A stretch of DNA of 33,149 nt from Desulfuromusa sp. (GCA_021157505.1 JAGGWI010000167.1:1-33149), one strand, 5' to 3'. Counted from the first letter of the stretch, positions 1 to 9,330 are shown. Notes: generated by a model from the letters alone, not told the origin. Numbers and translations: made by a program.

Positions 1-229
1 CCTTAGAAGAACTGATGAGGATTTTCACCCCTGTCCCTCGGTAGACCATAATCATCATTAACAACTGATCATGCCAGAAGGGACAGAGGACAAATTTTCC
101 ATCTTCCCAAAGGTTTCGGGGATGGTCTCCACCGATAGTTTCAATCCGATTGGTTAAATACAGAAAACGGATCACCAAAGACGCAAACAAAGGGCCAATT
201 GCCAACAACAGACGGTCCCCGAGCCCCAT
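1..229 (-). CDS. DUF374 lysophospholipid acyltransferase family protein (N-terminal part, cut by window edge)
   Basis: This gene begins at 229 and runs off the left edge, leaving about 76 codons. The translation starts MGLGDRLLLAIGPLFASLVI, a hydrophobic N-terminus, and continues through an FWHDQLLMM segment and a VYRGTGVKILISSSK segment. These match the opening of the DUF374 branch of the LPLAT acyltransferases, whose usual signature is FWHgRllM followed by a K-V-L-(I/V)-S-x-(H/S) stretch. The start ATG shares one base with the msbA stop (TAATG), and a GGGGGAC stretch lies just upstream, so translation is probably coupled to msbA. Family knowledge and the setting suggest an inner-membrane enzyme that acylates a lipid A or phospholipid intermediate. 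The acyl acceptor cannot be deduced, and LpxL is a less likely alternative. Confidence 0.75.
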   Translation of the reverse strand, partial: MGLGDRLLLAIGPLFASLVIRFLYLTNRIETIGGDHPRNLWEDGKFVLCPFWHDQLLMMIMVYRGTGVKILISSSK

Positions 230-1974
230 TAACTTTGTCCCCCGAACTGTGAATCGTAAAGGCGCTTATACAATCCCGATTTTTCGAGCAACTGCTGATG
301 GGTTCCAGATTCTTTAATTTCCCCATCATCAAGAACCAGAACCTGGTCAGCGTGCAAAATTGTAGATAATCGGTGGGCGATAACAAAGGTGGTCCGATTT
401 TTCATCAAGTTTCCCAGAGCCTGCTGTACCATGTTCTCGCTTTCAGTATCCAGAGCACTGGTTGCCTCATCCAACATGAGAATCGGGGCATCCCGTAAAA
501 TTGCCCGGGCGATACAAAGCCGCTGTCGTTGCCCGCCAGACAAACGGACACCACGGTCACCTATCGACGTTTCATAACCTTCAGGCAACTGGCGGATAAA
601 TTCATCAGCATAAGCCTGAGTAGCTGCAATTTCTACAAGTGAAAAATCGGCATCGGGTTGCCCGTAACGAATATTATTGGCGATGGTATCATTAAACAAA
701 AAAGTTTCCTGATCAACCAGTGCCAGATTTGCATGCAAACTTTTCTGGGTTAGCTTACGAATATCATAACCATCAATCAGAATTTGTCCATGTTGTGGAT
801 CATAGAAGCGATTCAATAAACCAATAAAAGTACTTTTCCCGGCACCACTTGGTCCAACCAGAGCGATAACCTCACCGGGCTTCGCCTGCACAGAAAAATC
901 CCGCAAAACCAGCTTGTCATCATATGCAAACCCGACATTTTTAAAACTGACCTGACCCAGACAACCAGATAGTTCTACCGCATCCCGGGCATCATCAATT
1001 TCGGGCTGGTTATCAAGTACTTCAAAAACCCGTTCCGCTGCACCAATAGCTTTTTGGATGGTGTTATTAACTTTAATCAGCCGTTTAAGGGGGGAATACA
1101 TCAATAGAATAGCTGCAAGAATTGAGAATAACTCACCTTTAGTTATTGCTTCAGCCGCAACCCGATTCAAACCATACCAAAGAACAGCCGCAACTCCAAA
1201 TGAGGTCATAATTTCCATAACCGGAGCTGAGGCCGCTGAATATCTGAATGTTTTACGGATAAAGGTGAAAAATCTGAAATTTTCCCGAACAAACTTCTGT
1301 TCTTCACGCTCCTCAGCAGCAAACGCTTTAATCACTTTGATCCCCGAAAAACTCTGCTCCAGGACACCGGTCAGATTCCCCATTGCATCTTGACCACGCC
1401 GGGAGAACTTTTTGATTTTTCGACCAATAGCAACCGCTGGCCAGACAGTTGCCGGGATGACAACGAAGGCCATCAGCGCCATTTTCCAATCGGCATAAAA
1501 AGCATAACCTGTCAATGCAAGCAGGGTCAGAGTTTCGCGTATAAAGGTGACCAGAACGTCTGCAAGGGCAGATTGCATCACGTTGACATCATTGAGAATT
1601 CTTGACATCAATGAGCCGGAAGAACTTTTGGTAAAAAAACGGGTCGACAACCTCAGCGTATGGCCAAAAACTTCATTGCGGATATCCTGGATGGCCAGTT
1701 GTCCTGCCGTGCGGATATTGTAGGTTTGAACATAACGGCAGAGCCCTTTAAATGTTGCCAGTCCAATAACAAAGAACGGAAGAAGCTGAGCTAATTTGAG
1801 ATTGCCAGCGATAATCAAATCATCGACAAAGGGCTTGACCAGATAGGCGATGATCGCATCAGAGCCGGCGACCCCCAATGAAGCCACCATTGACAGCGCA
1901 ATGATCCATTTATACGGCGCAGCGTAACTGACAAGCCGCAGATAGATATTCTTTTGTTGATTGCTCAATAACAC
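229..1974 (-). CDS. msbA: Lipid A export ABC transporter, permease/ATP-binding protein MsbA
   Basis: The protein has 581 residues, the normal length of MsbA half-transporters (E. coli 582). Residues 1-310 form a six-helix ABC exporter membrane domain. The nucleotide-binding domain follows, with Walker A GPSGAGKS (374-381), Q-loop Gln422, signature LSGGQRQR (from 478), Walker B ILMLDE (498-503) and a later IAHR H-loop. The start is GTG, preceded by AGGGA at a good distance; no better ATG exists. Family members flip core-lipid A across the inner membrane. Its place after lpxB and before a DUF374 acyltransferase supports a lipid A role rather than drug export. A 146-bp palindromic repeat separates it from lpxB. 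A multidrug exporter of the same family is the only real alternative. Confidence 0.9.
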   Translation of the reverse strand: MLLSNQQKNIYLRLVSYAAPYKWIIALSMVASLGVAGSDAIIAYLVKPFVDDLIIAGNLKLAQLLPFFVIGLATFKGLCRYVQTYNIRTAGQLAIQDIRNEVFGHTLRLSTRFFTKSSSGSLMSRILNDVNVMQSALADVLVTFIRETLTLLALTGYAFYADWKMALMAFVVIPATVWPAVAIGRKIKKFSRRGQDAMGNLTGVLEQSFSGIKVIKAFAAEEREEQKFVRENFRFFTFIRKTFRYSAASAPVMEIMTSFGVAAVLWYGLNRVAAEAITKGELFSILAAILLMYSPLKRLIKVNNTIQKAIGAAERVFEVLDNQPEIDDARDAVELSGCLGQVSFKNVGFAYDDKLVLRDFSVQAKPGEVIALVGPSGAGKSTFIGLLNRFYDPQHGQILIDGYDIRKLTQKSLHANLALVDQETFLFNDTIANNIRYGQPDADFSLVEIAATQAYADEFIRQLPEGYETSIGDRGVRLSGGQRQRLCIARAILRDAPILMLDEATSALDTESENMVQQALGNLMKNRTTFVIAHRLSTILHADQVLVLDDGEIKESGTHQQLLEKSGLYKRLYDSQFGGQS

Positions 1975-1987
1975 AAATATCCCTGTC

Positions 1988-2133
1988 TAGCAGAGTGTTG
2001 AAAAACGTTTTCGAGGCCGCGAGTGCAAGGCGAAAATTGTCGAAAGAGCGCAGTTTACACTCTGTAAATGAGCATTTTAAGACAATTTTCAACGCAGCAA
2101 TCGCAACGCAGGTAGTTTTTCAACAGCCTGCTA
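1988..2133. repeat. 146-bp palindromic MITE-like repeat, GTTGAAAAAC-ended family
   Basis: The ends are 19-bp imperfect inverted repeats, TAGCAGAGTGTTGAAAAAC on the left and GTTTTTCAACAGCCTGCTA on the right. The interior is also roughly palindromic: AAAATTGTC and GACAATTTT lie symmetrically, and the exact centre is TTTACA-CTC-TGTAAA (2054-2068). The element almost fills the lpxB-msbA gap and ends 4 bp past the lpxB stop. No ORF of note lies inside it. It would fold into a long hairpin if transcribed. I infer a non-autonomous transposable element or REP-type repeat; no target duplication is obvious. Confidence 0.8.
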
Positions 2134-2137
2134 AACG

Positions 2138-3295
2138 CTATGCGGACATTTCAGCAGCTATGCTGGAAACTCGCACTGAACAACCGGGAGCCCCTAACAA
2201 CTGTCGGACACCTTTTAGGTCTTGCTGCATTGTTTCAATATAATCTTGATCGTCAAGAAGTCTCAGAATTTCATCACCCATTGCAGCAGGTTCCGCAGCG
2301 TCCTGAATAAATTCCTGCACAATTCTGCGACCGGCAACAATATTCGGCAAACCAATATATTTTATTTTAATCAAGTGCTTGCCGATTCGGTAACTTAAGG
2401 GGGCAACTTTATACAGAATAGCCAGTGGCGTTCCAACCAGCGTAAGTTGCAGCGTTACCGTTCCCGATACAGTCAAAACGGCATCACAGGCCGTCGCAAC
2501 TTCATAAATATTCTCTTCAACAATAAAGATCGGTAATTTCGTATTTGAAAATCTTTGTTCTAAAAGATTACGCGATAGTGAAGGGGCAACTGGAAGTAAA
2601 AATTTAGCAGCGGGTTTCTTCGCATGTAATAGTTCAGCAGTTGCAACTAGAACATCTAAAATATGTTCCAATTCACTATTTCGACTCCCTGGGAAAATTC
2701 CAATAACCTGTTCATCTGCGCCGATACCAAGTCTGCTTCGTAATAAACCTTGCGGTTGATTCTGAATGAATTCATCCAGTAACGGATTGCCGACATACTC
2801 GGCACTCACCCCTAACGGTGCATAAATTTGTGGTTCAAAGGGAAAAATCAAGGCCAGACGGTCTACTCGCTCAGCAATCACCTTTGACCGACCACTGCGC
2901 CAGGCCCATACCTTGGGACTGATGTAGTAAAGAACCGGTATTCCGGCAGCTTTTGCAACCTTGGCGAGACGCAGGTTGAAATCTGGAAAGTCGATCAAAA
3001 TCAATAGAGAGGGGGGAGCAGTCGCTAAAAGAACCCTTTTGAGTTGGCGAAAGCGACGAAAAATGTTGGGTAAATGGCTGACAACCTCAACAACTCCGAT
3101 AACAGATAATTCATCGGAAGGGAAAAGAATTCTGCACCCTGCCGCACACATTCTATCGCCACCGACACCAAAAAAACTTAGCTGCGGATGGTGTTCTGCT
3201 GCAGCCTGGATAAGATGACTACCATGCAGATCACCAGAGGCTTCCCCTGCAACAATCATCACCTTGCGAGACCTGTCAGAACCAGTTGATGACAT
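2138..3295 (-). CDS. lpxB: Lipid-A-disaccharide synthase
   Basis: The product (385 residues from the chosen start; E. coli 382) condenses UDP-2,3-diacylglucosamine with lipid X to form the lipid A disaccharide at the cytoplasmic face of the inner membrane. The N-terminal KVMIVAGEASGDLHGS block is typical of LpxB, as are FFGVGGDRM, IDFPDFN, YYISPKVWAWR and FPGSRNSE. The frame stays open upstream to an ATG at 3346, but that start lies before a terminator-like hairpin and would add 17 residues absent from the family. ATG 3295 places the conserved block close to the N-terminus and has a GAGAG stretch upstream. It sits 82 bp after lpxA, and lpxI is not in between as it is in several related genomes. 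Confidence 0.93.
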   Translation of the reverse strand: MSSTGSDRSRKVMIVAGEASGDLHGSHLIQAAAEHHPQLSFFGVGGDRMCAAGCRILFPSDELSVIGVVEVVSHLPNIFRRFRQLKRVLLATAPPSLLILIDFPDFNLRLAKVAKAAGIPVLYYISPKVWAWRSGRSKVIAERVDRLALIFPFEPQIYAPLGVSAEYVGNPLLDEFIQNQPQGLLRSRLGIGADEQVIGIFPGSRNSELEHILDVLVATAELLHAKKPAAKFLLPVAPSLSRNLLEQRFSNTKLPIFIVEENIYEVATACDAVLTVSGTVTLQLTLVGTPLAILYKVAPLSYRIGKHLIKIKYIGLPNIVAGRRIVQEFIQDAAEPAAMGDEILRLLDDQDYIETMQQDLKGVRQLLGAPGCSVRVSSIAAEMSA

Positions 3296-3308
3296 AAAAC
3301 TCTCACGC

Positions 3309-3344
3309 CAAAAAAACAAAAGGCGAGAACCATACGGATCTCGC
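3309..3344 (-). terminator. Terminator-like hairpin between lpxA and lpxB
   Basis: On the minus strand, GCGAGA (3344-3339) and TCTCGC (3328-3323) form a 6-bp stem around a 10-nt loop, followed at once by a T-rich run, CTTTTGTTTTTTTG. This is the layout of an intrinsic terminator in the transcription direction of the operon. It may attenuate or end the lysS-lpxA transcript, or act as a processing site. The stem is short, so efficiency is uncertain. Confidence 0.5.
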
Positions 3345-3377
3345 AACTTTTGTTACCGATAAAGTTGAAAATTATCG

Positions 3378-4151
3378 CTAACGTGCCAAACCACGCTCAC
3401 TTTTTTTCAAAAAATCGAGGTAAGTTGCAACTTCTTTTCTTGATCCATCAAAGCGCTCTTTTATCTGGGCAACAGCTTCATCCAGATTGAGATTTGAACG
3501 GAATACCAATTTATAAATACCTTTAATATTGCTCAATTCCTGGGCTCCAAAGCCGCGCCGTTTTAATCCGGTCAGGTTCAATCCCACAACTTTTGCCCGG
3601 TCACCCTGGACTATCGAATAGGGCGCAACATCCTGGCCGATCATAGAACCACCACTCGCCATCACATGGCAACCGATCCGGGCAAACTGATGGACAGCAC
3701 TCAAACCACCGAGTATCGCATAATCATCCACCTCAACATGCCCGGCCAAAGTAGCAGCGTTTGCCATGACAACATGATCGTTAACAATACAATCGTGCGC
3801 AACATGAGCATAAGCCATAAGCAAGTTATCATTTCCAACCGTCGTTATCCCACCGCCACCCTCAGTTCCCAGATGGATTGTCACAAACTCACGGATTCGG
3901 TTACGGGCGCCGATTTTCAGATATGAAACCTCCCCGGAAAACTTCATATCCTGGGGTATCGCTCCGATCGAAGTAAACTGAAAAATCTGGTTGTCACAAC
4001 CGATTTCAGTCCGTCCTTCGATGACGGCATGAGGTCCTACCGTTGTTCCCGCCCCAATTTTGACGTGCTCCCCAATAACGGCATATGGACCAACCGTTAC
4101 AGATGAGTCAAGTTCCGCCCCTGGAGCAATGATTGCTGTTGAATGAATCAT
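3378..4151 (-). CDS. lpxA: UDP-N-acetylglucosamine acyltransferase
   Basis: LpxA performs the first step of lipid A synthesis, moving a 3-hydroxyacyl chain from acyl carrier protein to UDP-GlcNAc in the cytoplasm. The 257-residue protein (E. coli 262) has the left-handed beta-helix hexapeptide pattern over about residues 1-185 and an alpha-helical C-terminus starting near GLKRRGF. The catalytic His is His119 in AHVAHDC. The position equivalent to E. coli Gly173, the acyl-chain ruler, is also Gly (Gly167) in an ungapped alignment, which by analogy would allow a chain of about 14 carbons; that is inference. The gene starts 12 bp after fabZ, as in most lipid A operons. Confidence 0.95.
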   Translation of the reverse strand: MIHSTAIIAPGAELDSSVTVGPYAVIGEHVKIGAGTTVGPHAVIEGRTEIGCDNQIFQFTSIGAIPQDMKFSGEVSYLKIGARNRIREFVTIHLGTEGGGGITTVGNDNLLMAYAHVAHDCIVNDHVVMANAATLAGHVEVDDYAILGGLSAVHQFARIGCHVMASGGSMIGQDVAPYSIVQGDRAKVVGLNLTGLKRRGFGAQELSNIKGIYKLVFRSNLNLDEAVAQIKERFDGSRKEVATYLDFLKKSERGLAR

Positions 4152-4163
4152 AATATGTCCATG

Positions 4164-4601
4164 TTACTTAGCTGCAAACGTAGCTTTCAAAATTGCTTGA
4201 GCAACCAAAGTTTCGCCAACGTAGGCCTTACCATCGAATTGATATATTCCACGCCGTTTTGAGAGTAACTCCAGTTCCAACCGTAGAACATCACCGGGGA
4301 GAACTGGTTTGCGAAAGCGAGCCTTATCAATACTGGCAAAATAAGTAACACGATCATCCCCAATGCCATCGATAGTCGAGGCATAGGCTCCACCAACCTG
4401 CGCCATCGCTTCAATAATCAGAACTCCCGGCATGATTGGATGGTCAGGAAAGTGCCCCTGAAAAAAAGGTTCGTTGATCGTCACATTTTTATAACCGAAG
4501 ACCTTGACCCCCTCTTCAACTTCTTCCAATCGATCAATTAAAAGAAAAGGGTAGCGGTGGGGTAAAACTTTCATAATTTGCTGGATATTCATGACTAGCA
4601 T
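4164..4601 (-). CDS. fabZ: 3-hydroxyacyl-[acyl-carrier-protein] dehydratase
   Basis: FabZ dehydrates 3-hydroxyacyl-ACP in fatty acid elongation and so competes with LpxA and LpxD for the same substrate; the shared operon is the usual arrangement. The 145-residue hot-dog-fold protein contains [12 protein letters not shown] near the N-terminus and the active-site block [20 protein letters not shown], with catalytic His50 and Glu64. An AAGGAG ribosome-binding site sits 7 nt before ATG 4601, which favours that start over a second ATG 9 bp downstream. The start is 1 bp past the lpxD stop, suggesting coupled translation. Confidence 0.95.
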   Translation of the reverse strand: MLVMNIQQIMKVLPHRYPFLLIDRLEEVEEGVKVFGYKNVTINEPFFQGHFPDHPIMPGVLIIEAMAQVGGAYASTIDGIGDDRVTYFASIDKARFRKPVLPGDVLRLELELLSKRRGIYQFDGKAYVGETLVAQAILKATFAAK

Positions 4602-4602
4602 A

Positions 4603-5637
4603 TCAATTCTCCTTTAACAGCGTCTCAAGTTCCTCCAGACGATTTTTTATTTGTTTCATTTCTTTACGCATTTCCGGAAGTTTGGGCAATGTCATGGTTG
4701 CTCGAAGCCACTGTTTGTGAGGCATCAGAGGCAATCCTGACAAGGTTTGATTTGCGGCCACATCTCGAGTTACCGCCCCTCTGCTACCGATCATGACATG
4801 GTCGCCAACTTTCAAATGGCCAGCAGTTGCGGCCTGACCACCAAAGGTGCAGTGGTTACCAATTATGGTGCTACCTGAGATGCCAGTTTGTGCAACCAGA
4901 ATACAATCTTCTCCGATATTCACATTATGACCAATTTGAACTAAATTATCGAGTTTTGTACCACGGCAAATCCGGGTTTCACCCAGAGCCGCTCGATCAA
5001 CACAGCTTCCAGAGCCAATTTCAACATCATCCTCTAGGATGACGATTCCCACTTGGGGGATTTTATAGTAGCTATCCCCGTCAGGAGCAAAACCAAAGCC
5101 ATCAGCACCAATGACCGCAGCAGGTTGTAGAATAACCCGATCATGCAAACGACAACCTTCACGCACAACTGCTTTGGCATGCAGCAAACAATCCCGGCCA
5201 ATGGTGACATCATCGTAAATGACAACCCCCGGATATAGAATTGTTCCAGCTCCAAGCTTAACCCGCTCGCCAACAACACAACCGGGATAAATTGTCGCCG
5301 ACTTATCAATATCGGCAGATTCAGCAACCCAGGCTCCTGACATCACGCCATTAACTGGTCGTTCAGAAACCTGCAAAAATGTGAGGATTTTTGCAAATGC
5401 CAGGTACGGGTTAGCACAAACAATCAAGTTCATCTTATCAGGTGGATCAATCCCTGGAGCAAGGATCACTGCTGATGCCTGACAATTTTTCAGCTTCGCC
5501 AGATATTTTGTATTGGCAACAAAGGTAATATCCCCCTGTTGTGCCCGATCAATGGGTGCAACCTGGACTATATCCAAGTCAGGATCACCCTGCAGTTCGC
5601 CACCAACCAGGTCTGCTAATTTCTGTAATTTTGCCAT
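4603..5637 (-). CDS. lpxD: UDP-3-O-(3-hydroxyacyl)glucosamine N-acyltransferase
   Basis: LpxD adds the N-linked 3-hydroxyacyl chain in the third step of lipid A synthesis. The 344-residue protein (E. coli 341) has the uridine-binding N-terminal domain (about 1-100, with GDITFV and [10 protein letters not shown]), a left-handed beta-helix of hexapeptide repeats (about 101-310), and a short C-terminal helix rich in Lys and Glu. Catalytic His237 lies in [13 protein letters not shown]. The ribosome-binding site is weak (AAAGATGG). A 131-bp gap holding half of a mobile repeat separates it from ompH, unlike the close packing of the genes that follow. Confidence 0.95.
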   Translation of the reverse strand: MAKLQKLADLVGGELQGDPDLDIVQVAPIDRAQQGDITFVANTKYLAKLKNCQASAVILAPGIDPPDKMNLIVCANPYLAFAKILTFLQVSERPVNGVMSGAWVAESADIDKSATIYPGCVVGERVKLGAGTILYPGVVIYDDVTIGRDCLLHAKAVVREGCRLHDRVILQPAAVIGADGFGFAPDGDSYYKIPQVGIVILEDDVEIGSGSCVDRAALGETRICRGTKLDNLVQIGHNVNIGEDCILVAQTGISGSTIIGNHCTFGGQAATAGHLKVGDHVMIGSRGAVTRDVAANQTLSGLPLMPHKQWLRATMTLPKLPEMRKEMKQIKNRLEELETLLKEN

Positions 5638-5680
5638 TGCACCATCTTTACTATAGTACTCGTAGTCTCAACTGATATTT

Positions 5681-5765
5681 TATGCGCCAGAAGCCTGCAA
5701 ACGTGTCGAAATCTGTTCTCAAACCTCCAAATTTTCTCTTCGCCCCGCATAGTCCGACAAACTCC
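5681..5765. repeat. Half copy of the CTGTCGGACACT-ended MITE-like repeat
   Basis: The stretch AGCCTGCAAACG, then CTGTTCTCAAACCTCCAAAT, then AGTCCGACAAACTCCT matches, in order and spacing, the right half of the full copy at 12828-12993, with scattered changes. The left half and left terminal repeat are absent. It lies between ompH and lpxD in the same orientation as the 12.8-kb copy. I read it as an old, truncated insertion. Confidence 0.75.
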
Positions 5766-5768
5766 TTG

Positions 5769-6281
5769 TTACTTCTTACTCGCGTCGTATGCCTCAATGA
5801 GTTGAATTGTCAAATCAATCATGTCATCGGCAACATAGATAAGACCACCCTCAGTTTTTTCAATAATCATCGAGTAACCACCATCACGGCCAAATTTCTG
5901 TAAAATTGCAGTGAGTTCTTTAAGAATTTCCTGCGTATACTTCTCATCTTTTTGCTGCAGTTGGCGTCGGGCCTCATTCTGAAATTGTTGCAAAGCTGCT
6001 GCCTGGGTTTGATATTCTTTTATCTTTTCCGCCTTGGCTGTATCTGAAAGAAGGGCCCCCTGCTTTTCAAGTTCGTTCTTCAACTTCAGGAACGCTTCCT
6101 GCTTTATCTTAAACTCTGTTTCATACTCTTTTGCCTGTGCGGCAATCTTAACCTTTGCTTGAGCGCCAGTTCCGGAGTCATTTAACGCCTTTTGTAGATT
6201 GACATAAGCAACTTTCATCTCCGCAAAAGCTGGAGTTGATAATAAAAAGGTAGCAAGTAAAACAAAAACAATCTTTCTCAT
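5769..6281 (-). CDS. ompH: Periplasmic chaperone Skp/OmpH family
   Basis: Skp-type chaperones hold unfolded outer-membrane proteins in the periplasm on their way to BamA. The 170-residue product has a signal peptide, MRKIVFVLLATFLLSTPAFA, with likely cleavage after AFA. VAYVNLQKALNDS is the usual first strand of mature Skp. A long charged, Gln/Lys/Glu-rich coiled-coil region follows (about 50-125), corresponding to the tentacles, and then a short C-terminal strand region. A clear AGGAG site lies upstream of ATG 6281. The gene follows bamA by 23 bp, as in many proteobacteria. Confidence 0.92.
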   Translation of the reverse strand: MRKIVFVLLATFLLSTPAFAEMKVAYVNLQKALNDSGTGAQAKVKIAAQAKEYETEFKIKQEAFLKLKNELEKQGALLSDTAKAEKIKEYQTQAAALQQFQNEARRQLQQKDEKYTQEILKELTAILQKFGRDGGYSMIIEKTEGGLIYVADDMIDLTIQLIEAYDASKK

Positions 6282-6304
6282 GGTTTTCTCCTATGGATGA
6301 GTTA

Positions 6305-8536
6305 TTAAAAGGCTTTTCCTATGGTAAATTCAAATACAGATTGGTCTTCATAATCACGGGGAGATAAATTATAACCCCATTCAAAACGCAACGGCCCCAT
6401 CGGGCTCTTCCAACGAATTCCGGCCCCGACACTGTTACGCATATCAGAGAAGTAATTCTCATCATCGGTCCAAGCATTGCCGGTATCGTAGAACAGAACG
6501 CCCTTCAGTCCAAGTTTTTTATAAATTGGGAACAGATATTCAAAGTTAAAATACCCCATTCTTGAACCACCAATATAATCGCCCTCTTCCCTTGGCCCAA
6601 CTTCTCGATACTGGAAACCCCGAATGGTACGAATCCCCCCCAGGAAAAATTTCTGGGTAATCGACACGTCATCACTGTCTGTTGATGTCACATAACCGAG
6701 CTCACCGTGGATCGAAAAAACGGTTCCCCATGGCAACGGAAAGAAATGTCGATGTTCGGCGATGGATTTGACGAATTTTTCCGTACCACCCAATCCAGCG
6801 TACTCAAGAGAGAGTTTAGACATCCCACCTCGACTTGGATCTTCAAAATAATCGGTACTATTACGAACTATCTGAGCTGTTAATGATGACAGAGTTGAAT
6901 CCCCGGCTTCGTCCTGGATAGTCTCAGTGAGGTTGTTACTAATATTAGAGACATCCAACTGCTCATATCGATAGGTCATGTAGAGTTTAGATTTTCTGCC
7001 GATGGGATGACCCACCCGAATTGAACCACCAATTTTTTCTTCATCATAATCATCATATTCTCTGTCATTTTTATAAATGTCGCCCCCCAGAGTCCAGTTT
7101 GTATCGAGAAAGTGAGGGTCACTGAGAGCCAGAGAGTAGTTTGTACTATAAGAACCCATAGTACCACTGAGAGCAAGTCGCATACCATAACCGAAAAGGT
7201 TATCCTGAGAAATAGATCCCTGAGCCATAAGTTTATCGGACGAAGAATAGCCCATACCAATGGAAAAAGTTCCGGTTGAACGTTCAGTAACCTCGACACC
7301 AAGAACGGTTTTAGTCTCATCAGAACCCGGCTTGTTAGTCACATTGATTTCATCAAAGAAGCCAAGGTTACGAATCCGCCGATTTGCCTCCTTAACCTTC
7401 TTCGCACTGAAAAGATCACGCTCAAGCAGCGGTATTTCCCGGCGAATCACCTTATCACGGGTTTTGGTATTGCCAGTGATCTCAATCCGCTCAACAAAAA
7501 CCCTGGCACCCTGTTCAACTTCAAGATTTAGATCGATCAATTGCAGCTGTTGATCTTTGTTTGTTAATGGAGTTACGTTTGTATAGGCATAACCATGGTC
7601 TGCATAGACATCCGTTAACATCAGAATACTTTGACGCAATGCCGAGGTACCAAAAACATCTCCAGACTGCAACCTGACCAACTTTCGCAATTTCTCCTGC
7701 GAATACATCAAATCACCGGATATGGTAACCTCCCCGACCCGGTACTGCAACCCTTGATCAATCTCTATAGAGACATCCAGATACTCATCTTTAATCAGGG
7801 AAACCTGAGGTTCTCCCACCCTTACAGACTGGTAGCCTTCATCATGATAAGCAGCTTTGATTCTCTCAACATCCAGAGACATGGCCTCTTTATTATAAAC
7901 ACCCCGATCAGTGATCCAGGATAGCCACCAGCGTTCTTTCGTTTCCATTTCATCCAACAGTTGATCTTTATCAAACACAGTATTACCAACAAAGGTAATA
8001 TGCCTGATCAGAATCTTCTTCCCTTCAACAATGTTAAAAGTAAGCGTCCCCTCGTTCTTATCGTCTACCTGTAAGTCCGGTGTTATTTTTGCAGCATAAT
8101 AACCATCAACAATATAGGCATTCTTCATTTGCTCGAGAGTCACCTCAACCTTGATTCGATTATAAATTGAAGGTGTTCTCATCGTCAGCAGGGGGACCAA
8201 TTTGTCATCTTTAAGCTTCTTGTTGCCAACAAACACAATCGAACGGATCAAAGGGAGTTCGTGAACCACAAAAGTGAGAACTTTAGCTCCCTGAACCTCT
8301 GTCATCTCCACAGAAATATCATCAAAGTAACCCAATTTAAAGATACTCTGCATCGCCTGATCTATATTTTCAAGAGAAACCAAGTCGCCCGGCTTGATAG
8401 AAATTTCTGCCAACACTTTAGAGGTTTCAATCCGGGTATTCCCCCCGACTTGAATATCTGACACTCTTAAGTCCTGCGCAGAGGCAAACACCGCCGCACT
8501 TAACAGAATAAGTGTCAATATTACTTTTCTCAACAT
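6305..8536 (-). CDS. bamA: Outer membrane protein assembly factor BamA
   Basis: BamA is the essential outer-membrane insertase for beta-barrel proteins. The 743-residue protein begins with a signal peptide ending ASAQ, continues with five POTRA-type repeats (about 22-400, each with a GN-type turn such as FVGNKKLKDD, FVGNTVFDKD and ITGNTKTRDK), and ends in a 16-strand barrel. The lid-loop motif appears as TIRGF, in place of the classical VRGF, and the last strand ends in Phe (FEFTIGKAF), the usual outer-membrane sorting signal. It is slightly shorter than E. coli BamA (810). The next gene, ompH, encodes the chaperone that delivers substrates to it. Confidence 0.96.
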   Translation of the reverse strand: MLRKVILTLILLSAAVFASAQDLRVSDIQVGGNTRIETSKVLAEISIKPGDLVSLENIDQAMQSIFKLGYFDDISVEMTEVQGAKVLTFVVHELPLIRSIVFVGNKKLKDDKLVPLLTMRTPSIYNRIKVEVTLEQMKNAYIVDGYYAAKITPDLQVDDKNEGTLTFNIVEGKKILIRHITFVGNTVFDKDQLLDEMETKERWWLSWITDRGVYNKEAMSLDVERIKAAYHDEGYQSVRVGEPQVSLIKDEYLDVSIEIDQGLQYRVGEVTISGDLMYSQEKLRKLVRLQSGDVFGTSALRQSILMLTDVYADHGYAYTNVTPLTNKDQQLQLIDLNLEVEQGARVFVERIEITGNTKTRDKVIRREIPLLERDLFSAKKVKEANRRIRNLGFFDEINVTNKPGSDETKTVLGVEVTERSTGTFSIGMGYSSSDKLMAQGSISQDNLFGYGMRLALSGTMGSYSTNYSLALSDPHFLDTNWTLGGDIYKNDREYDDYDEEKIGGSIRVGHPIGRKSKLYMTYRYEQLDVSNISNNLTETIQDEAGDSTLSSLTAQIVRNSTDYFEDPSRGGMSKLSLEYAGLGGTEKFVKSIAEHRHFFPLPWGTVFSIHGELGYVTSTDSDDVSITQKFFLGGIRTIRGFQYREVGPREEGDYIGGSRMGYFNFEYLFPIYKKLGLKGVLFYDTGNAWTDDENYFSDMRNSVGAGIRWKSPMGPLRFEWGYNLSPRDYEDQSVFEFTIGKAF

Positions 8537-8595
8537 CCGTAACCCTCAGTGTAGAAATATAAAAACGCTGATTATAGAAAATCAGATTGAGAACT

Positions 8596-9330
8596 TCAAT
8601 TTAAATTATCCTCAGCCAGAATACCGTCTTCGATACGCAAGGTCCGGTCCAGACTGTTCGCCAACGAAATATTATGGGTAACAATAATCATAGTTAAACC
8701 ACGCACCTGATGCATCCGGTTAAGTAACTGCATGATTTCATCAGAAATACTGCTATCCAGATTTCCAGTCGGCTCATCTGCCAATAATAATTGCGGTTCG
8801 CGGATCAGAGCACGAGCAATGGCAACACGCTGCTGTTCACCTCCCGACAGGGCTCCAGGCTTGTGAGTCAGACGCTGTTCTAAGCCCACTTCCCCTAAAA
8901 TTGCAGAGGCTTTTTGAGCCGCAGCGGTACGCCGAACACCACCGATCAGAAGGGGCATCATGACGTTTTCAAGGGCCGTAAATTCAGGCAACAACTGATG
9001 AAACTGAAACACAAAACCAACGGTACGATTACGGAAAGCATCAAGGTCGGCACCCTTCAATGCAAAAAGATTCCCCCCCTCAAACAACACTTTGCCGGAG
9101 GTCGGATGATCCAATCCCCCAAGAATATGCATCAGGGTTGTTTTTCCAGCTCCGGAAGTACCAACAACCGCAACCCGTTCGCCGGCATAGATTTTCAGAT
9201 TGACACCCCGCAAAACTTCGATGGTTCCACCGGGGGTCATAAAGCTTTTACCCAGATCAGAAACTTCAATCATTGCCGAATCATTCGTCATAACGGTCTC
9301 ATACAAAGATTTTGCGACGCCATCATTCAT
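8596..9330 (-). CDS. lolD: Lipoprotein-releasing system ATP-binding protein LolD
   Basis: LolD powers extraction of outer-membrane lipoproteins from the inner membrane. Walker [10 protein letters not shown], the ELSGGEQQR-like signature ([16 protein letters not shown]) and Walker [14 protein letters not shown] are all present, and [21 protein letters not shown] is the block diagnostic of LolD rather than MacB. The longest reading starts at ATG 9330, overlapping the lolC stop by 8 bp and giving 244 residues. ATG 9291 would give 231, nearer the E. coli length of 233; the choice is open. Overlap with lolC implies a shared transcript. Confidence 0.93.
   Translation of the reverse strand: MNDGVAKSLYETVMTNDSAMIEVSDLGKSFMTPGGTIEVLRGVNLKIYAGERVAVVGTSGAGKTTLMHILGGLDHPTSGKVLFEGGNLFALKGADLDAFRNRTVGFVFQFHQLLPEFTALENVMMPLLIGGVRRTAAAQKASAILGEVGLEQRLTHKPGALSGGEQQRVAIARALIREPQLLLADEPTGNLDSSISDEIMQLLNRMHQVRGLTMIIVTHNISLANSLDRTLRIEDGILAEDNLN

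Noticed and set aside
3296-3346. Longer LpxB N-terminus from ATG 3346
   Set aside because: It spans the hairpin and adds residues not seen in LpxB proteins; ATG 3295 fits the family.
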